From Plumapathes pennacea (Eukaryota > Cnidaria > Anthozoa > Antipatharia > Myriopathidae): 64,000 nucleotides of DNA. Positions 21,649 through 38,861 of the stretch are shown one piece after another. The translations under genes and the position numbers were made by a program. The stretch is from positions 6,570,001-6,634,000 of the forward strand of contig OZ038471.1 in assembly GCA_964036295.1 (NCBI GenBank). Direction: 5' to 3'. The notes beneath the pieces are model-generated. The model searched no databases. It saw only the letters and a program-made list of their open reading frames with translations, and was not told where the DNA came from. Each line of letters opens with the position of its first letter. The stretch's first letter is position 1.

Positions 21649-21789
21649 CTCCTACTGGGTTTTCTTTTCACTATTAAATACAAAATGGTGAACTAAAAGA
21701 AACCTCTCGCTTTTCTCGGCACAAACAGAATTGTCAAAGAAATAAACAGTAATTTATTTACAACTGTGCATTTTTATGTTGTGTTTGTC

Positions 21790-22260
21790 AGCAATAGGTA
21801 GAACAAATTCAGTGTGGTATTAACCCAGTTTTAAGTCACCCACCAATTTTTCTAATTGGTTTTTGACTGCGACAGAAGGATACATTTTTTTGTTTCTTGT
21901 GGCATATACTGTATTCTGTAAACAGGGCCTTTCTTGCTATATTCTCTTGAGGGAAGCAATAAATTAATTTGTTTGTGAATTATAACTCTAAACAAAGGAA
22001 ATCATATTATCATTCAACAGTTTTTTTACTTTCTTTCTAACTACAATAGGCAGAACAACAGCTGATTCAGCTTGGTAACCTATTAAACAGTATTTTTCAA
22101 ATTACCTTAATTGTTTTTGATATATTTTTAGTTTCTTGTAGTGCTGTTAGTATTACACTGTATTCTGTAAACAGGTCCTTTCTTGCTATATTCTCTTGAG
22201 GGCAGCAATTAATTTTTTGTGAATTATAACTTAATACTCTAAAAAAATAAATTATATTTT
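21790..22260 (+). repeat. Tandem duplication, ~225-bp unit
   Basis: TACTGTATTCTGTAAACAGG then CCTTTCTTGCTATATTCTCT and TGAGGGAAGCAAT (about 21906-21962) recur with few changes at about 22153-22212, followed in both by GTGAATTATAACT. Two copies. Confidence 0.8.
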
Positions 22261-22599
22261 ACAAAACATGTAGTAAAAATCATTTCATGGTTCAGTCAGT
22301 CTAATATTGATTCAATTTGAGTTTAACCAAACAACTAAATTGGTGAGGAGTTAGACTGCACTTGATTTCTAATAATATTGTCATATATTTTTATGTTATT
22401 GCTTTGGAAGATTGATTGCATCACTGTTTTACAACTGGCACCATATTGTTTAATCAAAGCCTGTTATAAAAACATCTTCACCAAGGAAGATCTCTGTGTA
22501 TATGTTATAAATAAAAAGTGCAGGGGATAAGCATTTATTATATGGAACATGTACTACACACCTTATGACTGGTTAATCAACTGGTCCATACTTTTCTAT

Positions 22600-22995
22600 A
22601 AAGACCTCTAACCCCAGGAACCTGGGACCATCATTTTCTCCAATATTAAAAAGTAACATATACAGTATTTTCAAATGCAAAGGGAAGATTTCTATCAATA
22701 ATTGATAATTATTACTAGCTCAAGCCCCTATTTTCTGCATTCGAGTTGGATTCGGAGACTAAAATATTTCAGATTAAATCTAACCCTACGAACCTGGGTC
22801 TATCCCTAACTAACTCCAACTTTGGCCATCATTTTCTCCAAGATTAAAGCATATTTCAAGTTCAAAGGGCAGATTTCTATTGCAATTATTAGAAGCTCAA
22901 GTCCCTATTTTCTGCATTCCAGTTAGATTCAGAGACTAAAATATTTTGGTTAAATCCATAACTAACTCCAACTTTGACCGTCATTTTCTCCAAGA
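22600..22995 (+). repeat. Tandem duplication, ~200-bp unit, about two copies
   Basis: CATCATTTTCTCCA (22628 and 22828, and a partial third near 22980), GCAGATTTCTAT-type blocks, CCCTATTTTCTGCATTC (22724 and 22904) and GAGACTAAAATATTT recur in the same order. Confidence 0.8.
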
Positions 22996-23589
22996 TCATG
23001 ATCATGTGAGTTAGAAATAAACTCCACTCTGTAATCGTCGAACCGTTTATTTATATGCTTTTTAACTTGTGACTTGTGTTGTGTGTATGCTTGATCTGTT
23101 GAATGCACGACCTGTTTGAGCAAATCTCCGACCGTGTTTACATCAAAATGGCTTTTCGCTCACTGTCAAGGTAACTGGAATGTCATGGAAATGTTGTGGC
23201 CAAGTTTTCAGCTACAGAAAGCCTGTAGCTCCAGTGCGTACTGCCTTCAAACTAACTGACCCGTTGTGGTATCAAACGAAGCCAATATTGTATAATCGCA
23301 TACTACCAATTTAGTGAGTGCGAATGGACAAAGTATGGAAAATACAGCAACAAGATTTTGTATCCAATGCGTGCGGACAGGCAGCATTTCACTTCAACTA
23401 TGGTTGTTAGAACTTTTCGTGTATAAACAATATATAAACATTCATTCATACTAACTGTACTTCTATTACTTAACTACATGCACTATGCACACGTACTGTA
23501 TGTAACTCTACGTATAACATGCAGAATTTGCAATAGATGACGTTTACCAAGGGTGATCAGAGAATACGTCAAACAACGCACAACTCACC

Positions 23590-23880
23590 TTATAGTTCAT
23601 TCCTGCAATGCTGGTATGATGGATTTGCGACTCACGATACTTTTTCGCTGTTAGCATGGTAGTCCTCTTTGTTTCAGCCACTGCCGACAGCATGACACTT
23701 TCACCAAAGTATATTACCGGTTATTTCGACTCCCTGGTCATAATTGTCGCATAACAAAGCAAATTATCGGCGATATCTTGACCTTCAACTCAATTCATAA
23801 CGAAACGGGCCGCCATTTTGTCGAGACAGCCTGGGAAAGAGTGAGTACGTGGGGAGTTGGGAAAACAGTCTCCAGTCCCT
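23590..23880 (+). repeat. Dispersed ~300-bp repeat, copy 3
   Basis: Relative of 17690-17940 (direct) and 790-1080 (inverted). Contains GCCGACAGCATGACACTTTC, GACTCCCTGGTCATAATTGT, CGCATAACAA and GCCGCCATTTTGTCGAGACA. It ends near CAGTCTCCAGTCCCTCCTC, which matches the outer part of copy 1. Confidence 0.65.
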
Positions 23881-23889
23881 CCTCGGATG

Positions 23890-25848
23890 ATAAAAGTCCC
23901 GGCTCAGTAGATTATTCTCAAATTTCTTCCCAAATAGTTGATCACTTAGATCTGAAGAGATATTTAGTCGTAGTCAGTCCCAGAAAGGTTGAGAAGTTTT
24001 AAATTCTTCGTCAAAATCGGCTATTTTTGACAAAAAAGCATTGAAATAATGGAACTTTACCATTTTTTTTTAATGGCCATTTTTGGCCCAATCTCAAAAT
24101 CCAAGTACAGTCTCGGTCTTACCTTAGAATCGCATTAAACTTTCAGGAAATGTTCCTGGATGTATACTAAAGGTTTTGATATAAAAATTACGGGAAAAAA
24201 AAAAGAGCGGGTCTCGAGTAATAAAAGAAAAACTTTGCATGAAAATTCATGGCTTTAAAGAACATAAACATGCATGGTGATCGTGCTATATCTCGTCAAC
24301 GGCTGAAGAAAATAAGACATGTATTGCAAAAAGTCTAATTCTCGCCTCTTGGCGGGAAAGGCCTAAAGGACACAAAAAGATCGCTTTCGTTCGCAGCGGC
24401 TACCATTTCCGGGCTTCGGTCAGCCGGAAAACCGCTTCCCAAATCCGTCCATCGTGAAGTCGGACGGGACATGAGTGGACCACCTGGATGAGAGCCATTG
24501 GTCAATAGACCCATTAAATCATGCACGTTCATTATATATGGGGACTGGCTGTTCTGTCTCTCACCCGTTTCGCACGGCTGTCTTGTGCCAAGAAAGGCAT
24601 CTAGAGAGGCTATTAAAGAGAAGAATGGGAAGCGAGGGAGAAGTTGGTGGAGGTGGAAGAGAATATGCTGTAAGGCAGTAGTGCAAAGTTTGAGTGTTGA
24701 GGAATTCTGTGGCTTTTAGGACCGCTCTTCTCACCCCAGGAACGTGTTCCGTGACAGGTCATAAGTTGGTCTCGTGTTCTGTTTCGTGTTTCGCAATGAA
24801 CACCTTGGGAGGTTCTGGCCGTGTGAAACTTCGTTCAGTTAGCATCATCAGTTATCAGGTTTATCACAGTTGGATAAACTGCTCCACTGTGTTGTAGCCA
24901 AGTTTGTTTGAGAGAGATATTATTAAACGAACAGCAGAAGCACTTCCGACGCTTGGCTTCATTCCGTGAGCTATTTAATCTAGTGACTGATTCAAATCTG
25001 CGGGAAAACTGATAGTCAGCGTCGGATTAGTCTCTGTCAAGAGTCATTCGATATCTCTTAGGAACAGCAGAAGCAAGTAGATTCAGGAGTTTCACCAGCA
25101 GGTTTATATCCCGATTGGCACACGTTAGTCGCAAGGGAGAAGTGACCGGGCAGGATATGCGGCTTATTCGCCCTTTCACTCCCGAGCCAGGGTTATCACG
25201 TCTATGCATAGTTCAGGAACAATTTCTATCAACAGGCCAGCCGGACACATGGCATTGCCTATACATTTTGTTTTAAAATGGTTAGGAAGGGGAAGGAGTT
25301 ATTTATGAACTTGGAAAAGAACAAGAAAACAACGACGCAAAAATACCAATCACACCCACTAAATTTATCAAATGATTTTTATCAAAAGAGATTATTTTCC
25401 CTGCTGAGGTGTGACACGAATACAAAGCAGCTTTATAAATAAACATTGGCGATGCATCGCCTATTAAGGTCAAATAGAGCTTCACAATACAATTGTTTAC
25501 GTCTGTTCCCCGTCCATTATTAGCTTGGCTGACAGACGTTCAGGAATTAGAAATGAAAATATTTTTAGAAAAGTTGAAACGTAATGTTGGTATCTTTCCG
25601 TGAATAAAGAATTTCAGTTGCTGTATCAAAGTCCCATAGTTTATCGGACATTTCACGTCAACACAGTTAATATATCAAGGCACCACTGCGGCATACCACA
25701 CAATCACTGTTCCTCTATTCACTACTAAAAATGCAACACCCGTCTCTCTGGTCATGAACAGTAATATATTAAAAATATGGTTATAACTATATTAAGGGTC
25801 ATCTCTATGCGTAACAACAACAATTTATAAATGTATGTAATGGTTTGT
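23890..25848. other. No gene recognised
   Basis: Several open frames of 60-75 codons have no domain or splice support. This stretch separates the Gypsy relic and its flanking duplications from the 3' end of the PH-domain gene. Confidence 0.4.
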
Positions 25849-26445
25849 TCACCATTCAAAGCTGAAGTAACTGTCCCGTAGTTTGAAATCAAACACAGAA
25901 AGCGCTTTTTGTTTCCTCTTGTTGAGAGGCAGGTCCGACTTGCTTTCACGTTCGGCGACGCGGTGAATGTCTGTTATGCTGCTGCTTAAACTCTCAGACT
26001 TTCCTTTACCCAGTGAAATTTTCCTGCCGGCCAAGAAATCGTAAGACTTGGACCGCGACAGGCTTCCGTCTCGGCCAAGGTATAAATCATCTAGCCCGTT
26101 CCCTGTGAGCAGGAGATTAGATGTAAATGCAGTCAAAATAGCTGTCATCCAAGCGTTTCTTTCGTCTTGAGCGAAACAGCACAAGACGTAATGCTTCCCG
26201 TCTGAGCTGAGCTTCAGGCAGAATCGCTTTTTCTTGTCTCCAATCTCATCGACATGCATGGAAATGCTCTCGATGGCAATGACGCCAAGCGGAAGGCCAC
26301 GGTAGTCGCTCTCCTTCTTGTAGTAAGACAACCCACTCGCACGCAGGACGAAATATCGGGCCTTCCAGAGCTTCCAAACTGACCGACTCTGCTTAAATAA
26401 ATAGCCCTCTCTCAATATCGCATCTTGAGTGTTCAAAATGGCCAT
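25849..26445 (-). CDS. PH-domain protein, 198 aa
   Basis: A single intronless frame starts with ATG at 26445 and stops at 25849. Residues about 11-108 form a pleckstrin-homology domain: GYLFKQSRSVWKLWKARYF gives the first strands, with basic residues in the K-x(n)-K/R-x-R arrangement associated with 3-phosphorylated phosphoinositide binding; GVIAIESISM and RFCLKLSSDGKHYVLCCFAQ give the core strands; ERNAWMTAI carries the near-invariant tryptophan of the C-terminal helix. The remaining 90 residues are serine- and lysine-rich and likely disordered (SLSRSKSYDFL, SESLSSSI). Known biology: such short PH proteins are membrane-recruited adaptors. Substrate and partners cannot be told. No second exon is required, although an unseen 5' noncoding exon is possible. 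Confidence 0.85.
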   Translation of the reverse strand: MAILNTQDAILREGYLFKQSRSVWKLWKARYFVLRASGLSYYKKESDYRGLPLGVIAIESISMHVDEIGDKKKRFCLKLSSDGKHYVLCCFAQDERNAWMTAILTAFTSNLLLTGNGLDDLYLGRDGSLSRSKSYDFLAGRKISLGKGKSESLSSSITDIHRVAERESKSDLPLNKRKQKALSVFDFKLRDSYFSFEW

Positions 26446-29400
26446 GGTCGAATGGTTTCTACGATTCTTCGCGATAAAGTCTCTGCTGCCCGGCGGTTGG
26501 GGTCCGTGATCAGATCTGTCTCCTTTCTCAGCTGTTTAAGCTGACACTGTTTTAAGAGCTTTTTAAAGAAATCTTTAACTTTCCAACGCTCCTTCTCAGC
26601 AAACAAGCAATATAACTTTAAGTAACTTCCAGTTCACACGACGTGCACAGATATACAAAGGCAAATATTTTTGGCTTTATGTAATCCCAGCAGCCTTCTA
26701 TGACGTCACAAGGTCGTTTCCTGTCTTCCAAAGAACTTGTGACCGCAGGATTTCGCAAGTACGTTATTTTTGGAATTTAAATAAAAAACAAATGTGATTT
26801 TCTGAATACAGCCCGTAGTTACCCATGAAATGATTTCATTGCGCAGGTATTAGGTCAAATCAAATCCGTGCAGTGCTCACACCCCAATGGGCGGATATTT
26901 TAACAAGCTTAAAATTGTAGAAAGAGAAGCAAAATGGATGTTTTGTTTTTCTTAAAATATCCCAGAGAGAACAAAATGTAGAGTACGTATTGCATCTAGA
27001 AACCCGCCACAACGACAAAAGTGTTGAGTCTGCTGACTAGAGACCGGGCTCTTTAAAGACACCAACCGGACGACTCGCGCGCACCTCAAATGAGCGTCAC
27101 TCAACGGATTTTGGCGAGCTTGCATAAATATAGATTTAGATTTTAACCAACAAGGATAGTTATTGATTGAGAATTCTTTTAGTTTGTTTTTTCTTTTGTT
27201 TAATTTGGTGTCAGGTTAGGCTACAAACGGCGGCACAGCTCCGCTTTCGTACTATAAACGTCAAATTTAGCAGTTCCCCGCCAGATCGCCCTCATACGCA
27301 CACAGAGATGGCCTGAGGTGGATAGTCGCAGGCCCACGGTTTGTGGCGAGTTCACCGGCCGCAACCGTAGACAATTTCCGGCGATCTCTAGACGAACCTT
27401 TTAACTAATGAAGTTCCGAACTTGTAAGTTATCTGGCTCCGGTGACAGTTTCCGGATGCTTCCTATCTCTTTTATTAAAATGAATCCGGCTCCTACACGA
27501 CAGGCGACTACTGGCCTCTGACCCGGAAACATCTAAGTAACTAATTGAGAAATAGCCAAGAATTGGGCAACTCAAAATAAAATATGCGCTAACTGGTATA
27601 GTTCAGCTCGAAACCTTTTCGTAGAACAGTTACTTTGCAGACTCATATACTATTCGGCCAAACGGGGGCTTGCTGAAAGACTTATTTCAAGGAAACTCCT
27701 ATGAAAAGGAACATATTCATGATTTCCGGGGAGCAAATAAGGCATTAATTTCTCGGCAAAGGAAATAGGAGCTGAAAAAAGACTTATTTATGGTATATGA
27801 CACTTGAAATGGCCAATAGCTGAACTGGCAAAAAATATTTTGTTTCGGCAGGTAGCTTGCTTCTGGGCGCACTTTAGAATTCGAGTAGGCTTTCAGAAGG
27901 GCAAATGGCGTTGATCGTTCTTAAACAAGCGGCGTGTACTTTTTCATGGGCTATGTCACTGTCTCATATAGTTACTCAGATGAGAAAAATCTACGTCAAC
28001 TTTGCGTTGGTACGTCGAAAGTACACAAATAGCATAATGTTTCTTTTATTGTTCTGTATTTGCCACGCCACAAACTATGTCTTTCAAAGAAGTTCACGCG
28101 GAACCTTTTCAGAGAACTTGGAAAGACGTAGACTTTGAACTCGCACAAATTCGGGGTATCCTGGCGATTCCGCTAATCCACAAACTCAAAGGGCAACCAG
28201 AAACCGAGCGGAAATTCTCAGGAATGGCGTTGGTCTTCTGATGAAATGAACATTTTCGGGAAGAGAGTGCGCCTGACCCTGAAATGAGTTTCGTTTTGCC
28301 GGTCAAAAGTCCTCCTTCATATATATCGAACAGGACGTCTCCCTCTTTACTTTCAGACCTCCCCGGCTTTTCCGGCCTAAGTTGCTTTCGTCCGCCCACT
28401 CCTAAAACTCCAGGCCAAGGCTCAGTGACCCTTAATTGAATTCTTGAAACTGAATGCGAGAAAAGTTAACAGCAGAAGTACTGCCACCGTTGCTACGTAT
28501 TGGTTTTTCTTTTTTGTCATTGTCCACGCAAGTTCGGCCATGATTGCAGAAACATTCCTTACACAAGTCCGAAGTGCAGTTCGAACTATTGCCACGTGTA
28601 CCCCCCGCACCCATCGATTGCGAAACTCGCGTAAAAAGTGAAAAGGCACGAGACCGACGAAGAATTATGAAAGCTCTGAAAGCTGAACTGCTTCAGAGAA
28701 ATAGTATGTAAGGTGATGAATGCGTCGTGCACTATTCTTTTAGACAGGTTTAAACATTCAGCGATTTCTAGGTTACCGGATCGCATAGCCCATACAAGTC
28801 TAGATAATGACGTCACCCGCCGTATTGATCCAAAGGCGGGCTGTATGTAATACTAGGCAGTTTAAGGTTGCTGTTTTCTGCTGCCCGCAAACCGCAAAAT
28901 GTCACATGTTCTAACTTACACGTCCCGTTTTGAAAAGGTAGCAAAGTCTGAAATAACAGGAGCTTGTTGCTGCGGTATTTGACTTACCCAAGGAATGTTT
29001 CCTGATGTTGAAAACAAAACAGAAAACGTGGAAGACGTAATGTATGACTTCTTGCGGTTTGAGGTGTGCCGGAAGCAGAATACATCAATCTCAAACTCTC
29101 TATTGCGTAAGACAATGTGACCCCAAATTATGACATCTTGTGGTATCTCAGTGTGTACAGATATCTACTCACTTGAGTAAAGGACTTGAGTAGTGTTTTA
29201 AAGGCATTCGTGCCGCTGGAAAGCAAAAGAACTATTTATTTATTTATTTATTTTTTTATTTTTTCTGGATAAACTATTGTAGCCGCACCCACGCACCGAG
29301 TAAAAGAATTCGAGAACTTAAAAAATAGAGTGCCGACAACATGGCCTGACTTAGTGGCTTCTAGGAGCGAAAGGGTTTAATAATCAAAGGCTCCTGTGAG

Positions 29401-30055
29401 CCAACTCGTGAATGAGAAACGCTATAGATCTTATCTCTGTATATAGAATTGAAAAATAAAAGCACTGAAGCCATACAAGAACTGTGCTTTTAGCCAACGC
29501 TTCGGTTCAAAGGTGCTAAAAAGCTGTGAAGTCCGCAGTTCGCTTTAAATTTTCAAAAGCATGTGCCTTGAGAATCAAAGGATTCTAAACGTGAAAAAAC
29601 AGTTCATCGCTTTTGTGATTCTCGACGTCCTCAGCCGCTGCGGTCGAGTATTCTCAGTCGCCAAGGCCGCCATGGCAAGGCCTGCGCCGGCGTTATGCAC
29701 TGCTCAGCGGAACCCGGCTCCGGCGGAAGTTTACACCCATGGAACGCCCCAGTGAACCCTCAGCCGCAAATTAAAAAGGGATTAAAAGATACGCTTATCT
29801 GCCGACTGTTATAAGTCTTCTCAAGTTAGTCGTTTGTGGTGTAAAAACCCGCGACTCGCGACGATCGGACACTCCCTATCAGACGGCCACTCAATGTTAC
29901 GAAATTAAAATAAAAAAAAGCATTTACACTTATAGCAAACGTGCAAGGGCCACTGCATCACTGTGATAGCGACAGTGATGAAGCAAAGTTCACCAAAGTC
30001 CAGTACATATCCCAAAATGCACCACAACCGAGTGTTTCTTTGAATACCAGTCTCG
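26446..30055. other. No gene recognised between the PH gene and adenylate kinase
   Basis: Open frames are short and unsupported. A minus-strand 39-codon frame at 28422-28541 with one hydrophobic stretch is discussed among the findings. A TTTA run lies at about 29236-29262. Confidence 0.4.
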
Positions 30056-30260
30056 TGTTTGACCCTTTCACTCCCAAGAGTGATCAAGTTCAATTTTTTC
30101 TCTCGCCAGAGACATATCATGCGGTATGGAGAATTTGCCGCTTGATACGTTGTGCAGATGGAAGCTGACTAAACTATCATTTCTCATTACATCACTCACG
30201 CATTTTCTTCTAAAACGGTTGGGAGAATCTGTGTTTTGAACTTGGGGGCGAAAGGGTTAA
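30056..30260 (+). mobile_element. TTAACCCTTT-family MITE
   Basis: The left end GACCCTTTCACTCCCAAGAG and the right end CTTGGGGGCGAAAGGGTTAA are inverted relatives. The family body (AGTGATCAA, CAGAGACATATCAT, ATGGAGAATTTGCCGCTTGA, TTGGGAGAATCTGT) is shared with copies at 34080-34265, 41818-41941, 42015-42161, 47658-47836, 49334-49540, 55800-55955 and 63605-63790. Confidence 0.75.
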
Positions 30261-30509
30261 CTGACCAATCTTTATGGACGGTGAACAACATTTCAGTTCA
30301 CACTTTCACAGAATCTCCCTATAAAGTTTGATCTTAGCTGTTCTCAGTCGCCCACATGCACATGTACATTAATTGTCCGAAAAATTGAACAAACAAAAAA
30401 ATCAAAGTAACTTAGAGAAAACTACCTCCCCTGTAACGCCAACATTACCAATGACAACAAATACAACCGAATCTAATTTAATGCGATTTTACATTCACGA
30501 AATGAAGCA

Positions 30510-35138
<4,629 letters not shown>

Positions 35139-38041
35139 TATCGCCAAAGAGGAAGAGAACGATTACAAAACCTCTCCAATTATTTTTTCGGTGGGGTTTC
35201 CGCGTGAAAGCATGCGCAAACGGGTCCTCGGTCCCAGTCTCTTTCTCTTCCTACAAATAATCTGTCTGTCTGTCCATCGGGAACCCTGTCAAATGCAAAG
35301 TGCTTAAATTTGCGATCCTGTTTAAGACTGCTGGTATCAGACCAAAATATACGATTTTCCGTATCCTATTTCAGACCTGTACCCCAAAATTTTAGCCCTA
35401 TTTCAGACCTGCATTTCCAACTTTTCATCCTTCTCGAACCAAATACCAAAACAAAACAAAATCTACTACCTATTCTAAACCAAAAAGACAAATTGTTTAC
35501 AAGACTTGAAAGCAAACCCACTATGGGAGGGGGGAAGAAGGGGGGGGGGGGGGGGGGGGAGGGAGGGAAGGTGGAGGGGGGTAGAGTGACCGTCACGCCG
35601 ACGCAAATCTAAAATAGCACGGACTTGTTGTCGGATAGTGACCAGGGCGTGTATTTGACTAACTGTCGTCAAATCATTACGTCATTAATATCGTCTACAG
35701 TTGAAGAGCCACTTTAAATGCTAAAAACTGAGTCCTTCTGTGGGAATCTGATCAATCTTTAACAGTGGGGGCGATCATCAAAGCCACAGACCTACGCGGA
35801 GAACATCCTACGCTCAAATGTGTGAAAGTATTATCTAGTTGTCATAATCAAAGACTACAAAAATTTAAGAGATCCACTCATCAGCTTTCTGTTGAAATTT
35901 CACCCATTTCTTATTTTTCTGTCAAAATTTCGCCACCAATTTCTCTGTTTTCATTTGTTTCTCAGTTGTCATTTAGAAAATGCCTATATTGTGCTCGTTC
36001 TTATGGCTTTGAATTTTTCTAGTGGCATCTGCCGATCATACAACAACTACAAAACACAGATATTTCACTTGACGGGCAAAAACTAGAAAGTAACAAATTA
36101 CTCTGGACCCAAGTACATTTTCAACCTAATCAGCTCTAGCCTTATTCCGTTGCAGGATAGCTGGTCATATTTGTGCGGAAGTAGGATCTCAAGTTACGGC
36201 TGTTTTTGCTTTTGTTGCTGCTGTCATAGCCACAGTGTCCAAAGTTCGGCATATATCGGACTAAGTTGCAGGAAAACCCTACAGAGCATTTTTTTTTTTT
36301 TTTTTCATAGTCCCTTTACCCTTTCTTCCATAGATTGGATCTGGTGATTGACAGTATATAATTATAATGAACGAAAGAAAATGATTTTATATGACTGGGA
36401 GCAATTCCAAGCTAATTTGCTCGAGTTTAATTACTATTATTACTTCCTTCTTTCTCTTTTCTCTCTTTTATTGGAGGGGGTGGGGGGGGGGGGGGGGGGG
36501 GGGGGGGAGGAGGGGTGTGAATACAAAAGAAATATCGTTGCACGAGGAGTCGCTGTCCGAGTAGGAGTGGCCGAATATTGCGCTCGCTGGCGCAGTTTTA
36601 GCGTGCTGAATTTGCCGAGCCACGATAACCTTGCCAATCCATGGTCCATATCAAAGGGCAAACTTAAAAGGCAAAAACATGATGAATCGACTGCCAAACA
36701 ACAATAACGAGACGTAAACACTGCTACTAGAATTTACTTATCGAGAGCTTTCGATTTAGTGGTTTTAGCATTTCACTGTGTAGGTTTCATTTGGCTCACA
36801 TCAGAAGTTAAGGTTATTTTCTAGGTGGAGTCAAATTCACCTAGTTAAACAGAGGAACATGCACCCACTTATTGTAATACTAAATCGAAGAATAAGTTTG
36901 TTTTTCTATCACCTGACGTGTGTGATTGTGCACTGTACTCAGCGGTGGGTCTATCAGTACTTTCATTATTTTTATAAAAGGAACATCCTGTAGCAAGTAG
37001 ACTCATGTTCGCAGAGTACATCCTGTTCAGCAGAGGTTACCTGTCACGGTCATCAGCAGAAAGCTCTAGTCTCTAGTGGATGAAATATATTGGGCATAGT
37101 TCCTTTCACTAAAATATCTTGTCAATCACCTCAACATCTTCGCAGCAACTTGCGACGAATGAGCATAAGTGCAAAACATAAATAATTCTCACGAACTATT
37201 CAACTTGACACTACAAGTTGTAGCAAATTGTATTACTTATTTAAATTCCCTGGATTAAGTATAGGCGCAGTAGCTTTCACTAAAATATCGTGTAAATCAC
37301 CTCAACTGATCTTTACAGCAACCTTGCAATGACTGAGTAAATCAGTGCAAAACATAAGTCTCGCGAACTATTAAACTTGCCGCTTCTAAAAGTTGTAGCA
37401 AAATTATACTATTTATTTAAATTCGCAGCGCGCGTTGGATGTAAAGGATTTTATCTTTAATATTTCAACCTGTCATTCCTCACTCGAGCCAAATTTTATG
37501 AATGCAATGAATGCGTATACAAAACAATGCTGGGGCCGTACTGATGTTGCACATTTGCCATTGTATATTGGTGCGCGTTCATACTTATCGAAAAATCACT
37601 GAGAATCGATAGATCCGACATTGAAATTATAATTAAACTTCGTATATGCACAACCAGCTCGCATTAGCCTAGATCCCGTTCGAAACATTCGAAATTGTTG
37701 AGCGTATCGGGCATGGATAGCCCGGGGTAGGGTGCTTGTCTTGAATTTTCGTTTTGACCCCTACGAGGTACTAAAATGGGCGTAGCCCGAGCTTATTTTG
37801 ACCCTTAAAAGGTACCAATAAAAGCATACCGCCGGATGGAGAGGGGTGAATCTACCAGTTTGAAATGAGTACATGCATGTGGGATGGAGTCTGTTAAAAT
37901 AGGCTTGATTTGAGATCGGTAGCGAGAGTAATATTGGCGCGGCGCATTCACACTGTCAAGGAAACAAGGAGCAAAACGTTGACTGTTTGCACTCAGTTCG
38001 CTGTTAGCCTAACAATCTTTGCAATCTCCCATGAACCTCTA
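35139..38041. other. Intergenic, repeats only
   Basis: Upstream of AK2, 35325-35560 holds an inverted relative of the GGTCTGAAATAGGGTA block ending in a long G run (about 35538-35560). A second G run of about 38 nt lies at 36470-36508. The tandem duplication at 37101-37424 is listed separately. No supported gene. Confidence 0.5.
37101..37424 (+). repeat. Tandem duplication, ~170-bp unit
   Basis: CTTTCACTAAAATATC, then TCAATCACCTCAAC, GTGCAAAACATAA, CGAACTATT, AAGTTGTAGCAAA and TTATTTAAATTC occur in order starting at about 37105 and again at about 37276. Confidence 0.85.
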
Positions 38042-38275
38042 CAATCCTGGCCAAAAGTCATGGGACACTTAGCTTTTTATCTGAAAATGATGACACTTTC
38101 ACACTTCCCGCCCCCTCCCCCCATACAATGTTGACTGAGTGTGCTCAAAGTGCGCACTCTTTAAGCAACATTGTATAGGGGGAGGAGGGAGCCGCTTTAG
38201 TGTTGTTGAACAAGAGTGATGGTGAAAAAATAGCATTTTTGGAGAGTGTCCCACATACTTTTGGCCAGGATTGTA
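38040..38275. mobile_element. Tc1/mariner-type MITE with TA target sites
   Basis: Terminal inverted repeats of about 29 bp: CAATCCTGGCCAAAAGTCAT on the left and its near complement ending GGCCAGGATTG on the right, each bordered by TA (38040-38041 and 38274-38275). The interior has a second inverted pair around CCATACAATGTTG and CAACATTGTATAGG. No transposase. Confidence 0.88.
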
Positions 38276-38797
38276 GTTGCCTTTATAAATGTGAAAGTAA
38301 TGTAATTGCATGACTATGAATGCAATAGAACTATATAGCGGTGCTGTAACGGCAAACAAAGTGAGGGTGGTTAAACATAAAGCGCTCTCTCAGTATGCTT
38401 GTCTTCCTCTCTACAGATAACTGTTCGTTTAATTTCTCTTTTGGCGGAGTTTCCTTTTACAAAGAGTCGTTCTACTTCTTAAATTTGTCTTTGCCTGTAC
38501 TTCCCATCAATATAATTACGTCTCCGCCCTGCTGATGTCAATCATGATAAAAGTTGTGTCCCTATTTACGCTTTCGCAACATTACCCAATACACAGTTTA
38601 CCCTTAGCACCCAGTACAGTATTTTCACAAATTACCAACAAAATCACTCGACCTATGTACGTTAACTAATCATCTTTACCGAATTTTCTATGCTATTTAA
38701 AGCTGAGAGTGCGTAGTTGTCGATATTGTAATGATTACTCTCTAAGTGCGTGGTTGAATTTATGGCATATTCCTATCAAATTAGTTAGATCTGTTGT

Positions 38798-38804
38798 TAT
38801 AAAA
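38798..38804 (+). promoter_or_regulatory. TATA box
   Basis: TATAAAA lies 58 nt before the ATG of the secreted-protein gene, leaving room for a start site near 38830 and a short leader. It is the best core-promoter match next to a coding start in this window. Confidence 0.6.
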
Positions 38805-38861
38805 CCAGTGTAGGTTCAGAGTTGAGTGAAGACCAGAGTGGAAGGTTGAGGATTGGCCGAT

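Noticed and set aside
28432-28614. Cysteine-containing peptide resembling an EGF-like module
   Set aside because: Only the segment CKECFCNHGRTC looks EGF-like; spacing is incomplete, no splice context or signal peptide is present, and the overlapping frame gives a different plausible product.
35310-35672. Glycine- or proline-rich frames
   Set aside because: Translation of a poly-G run. The same applies to frames at 12161-12562, 36348-36721, 50293-50618 and 62826-63047.
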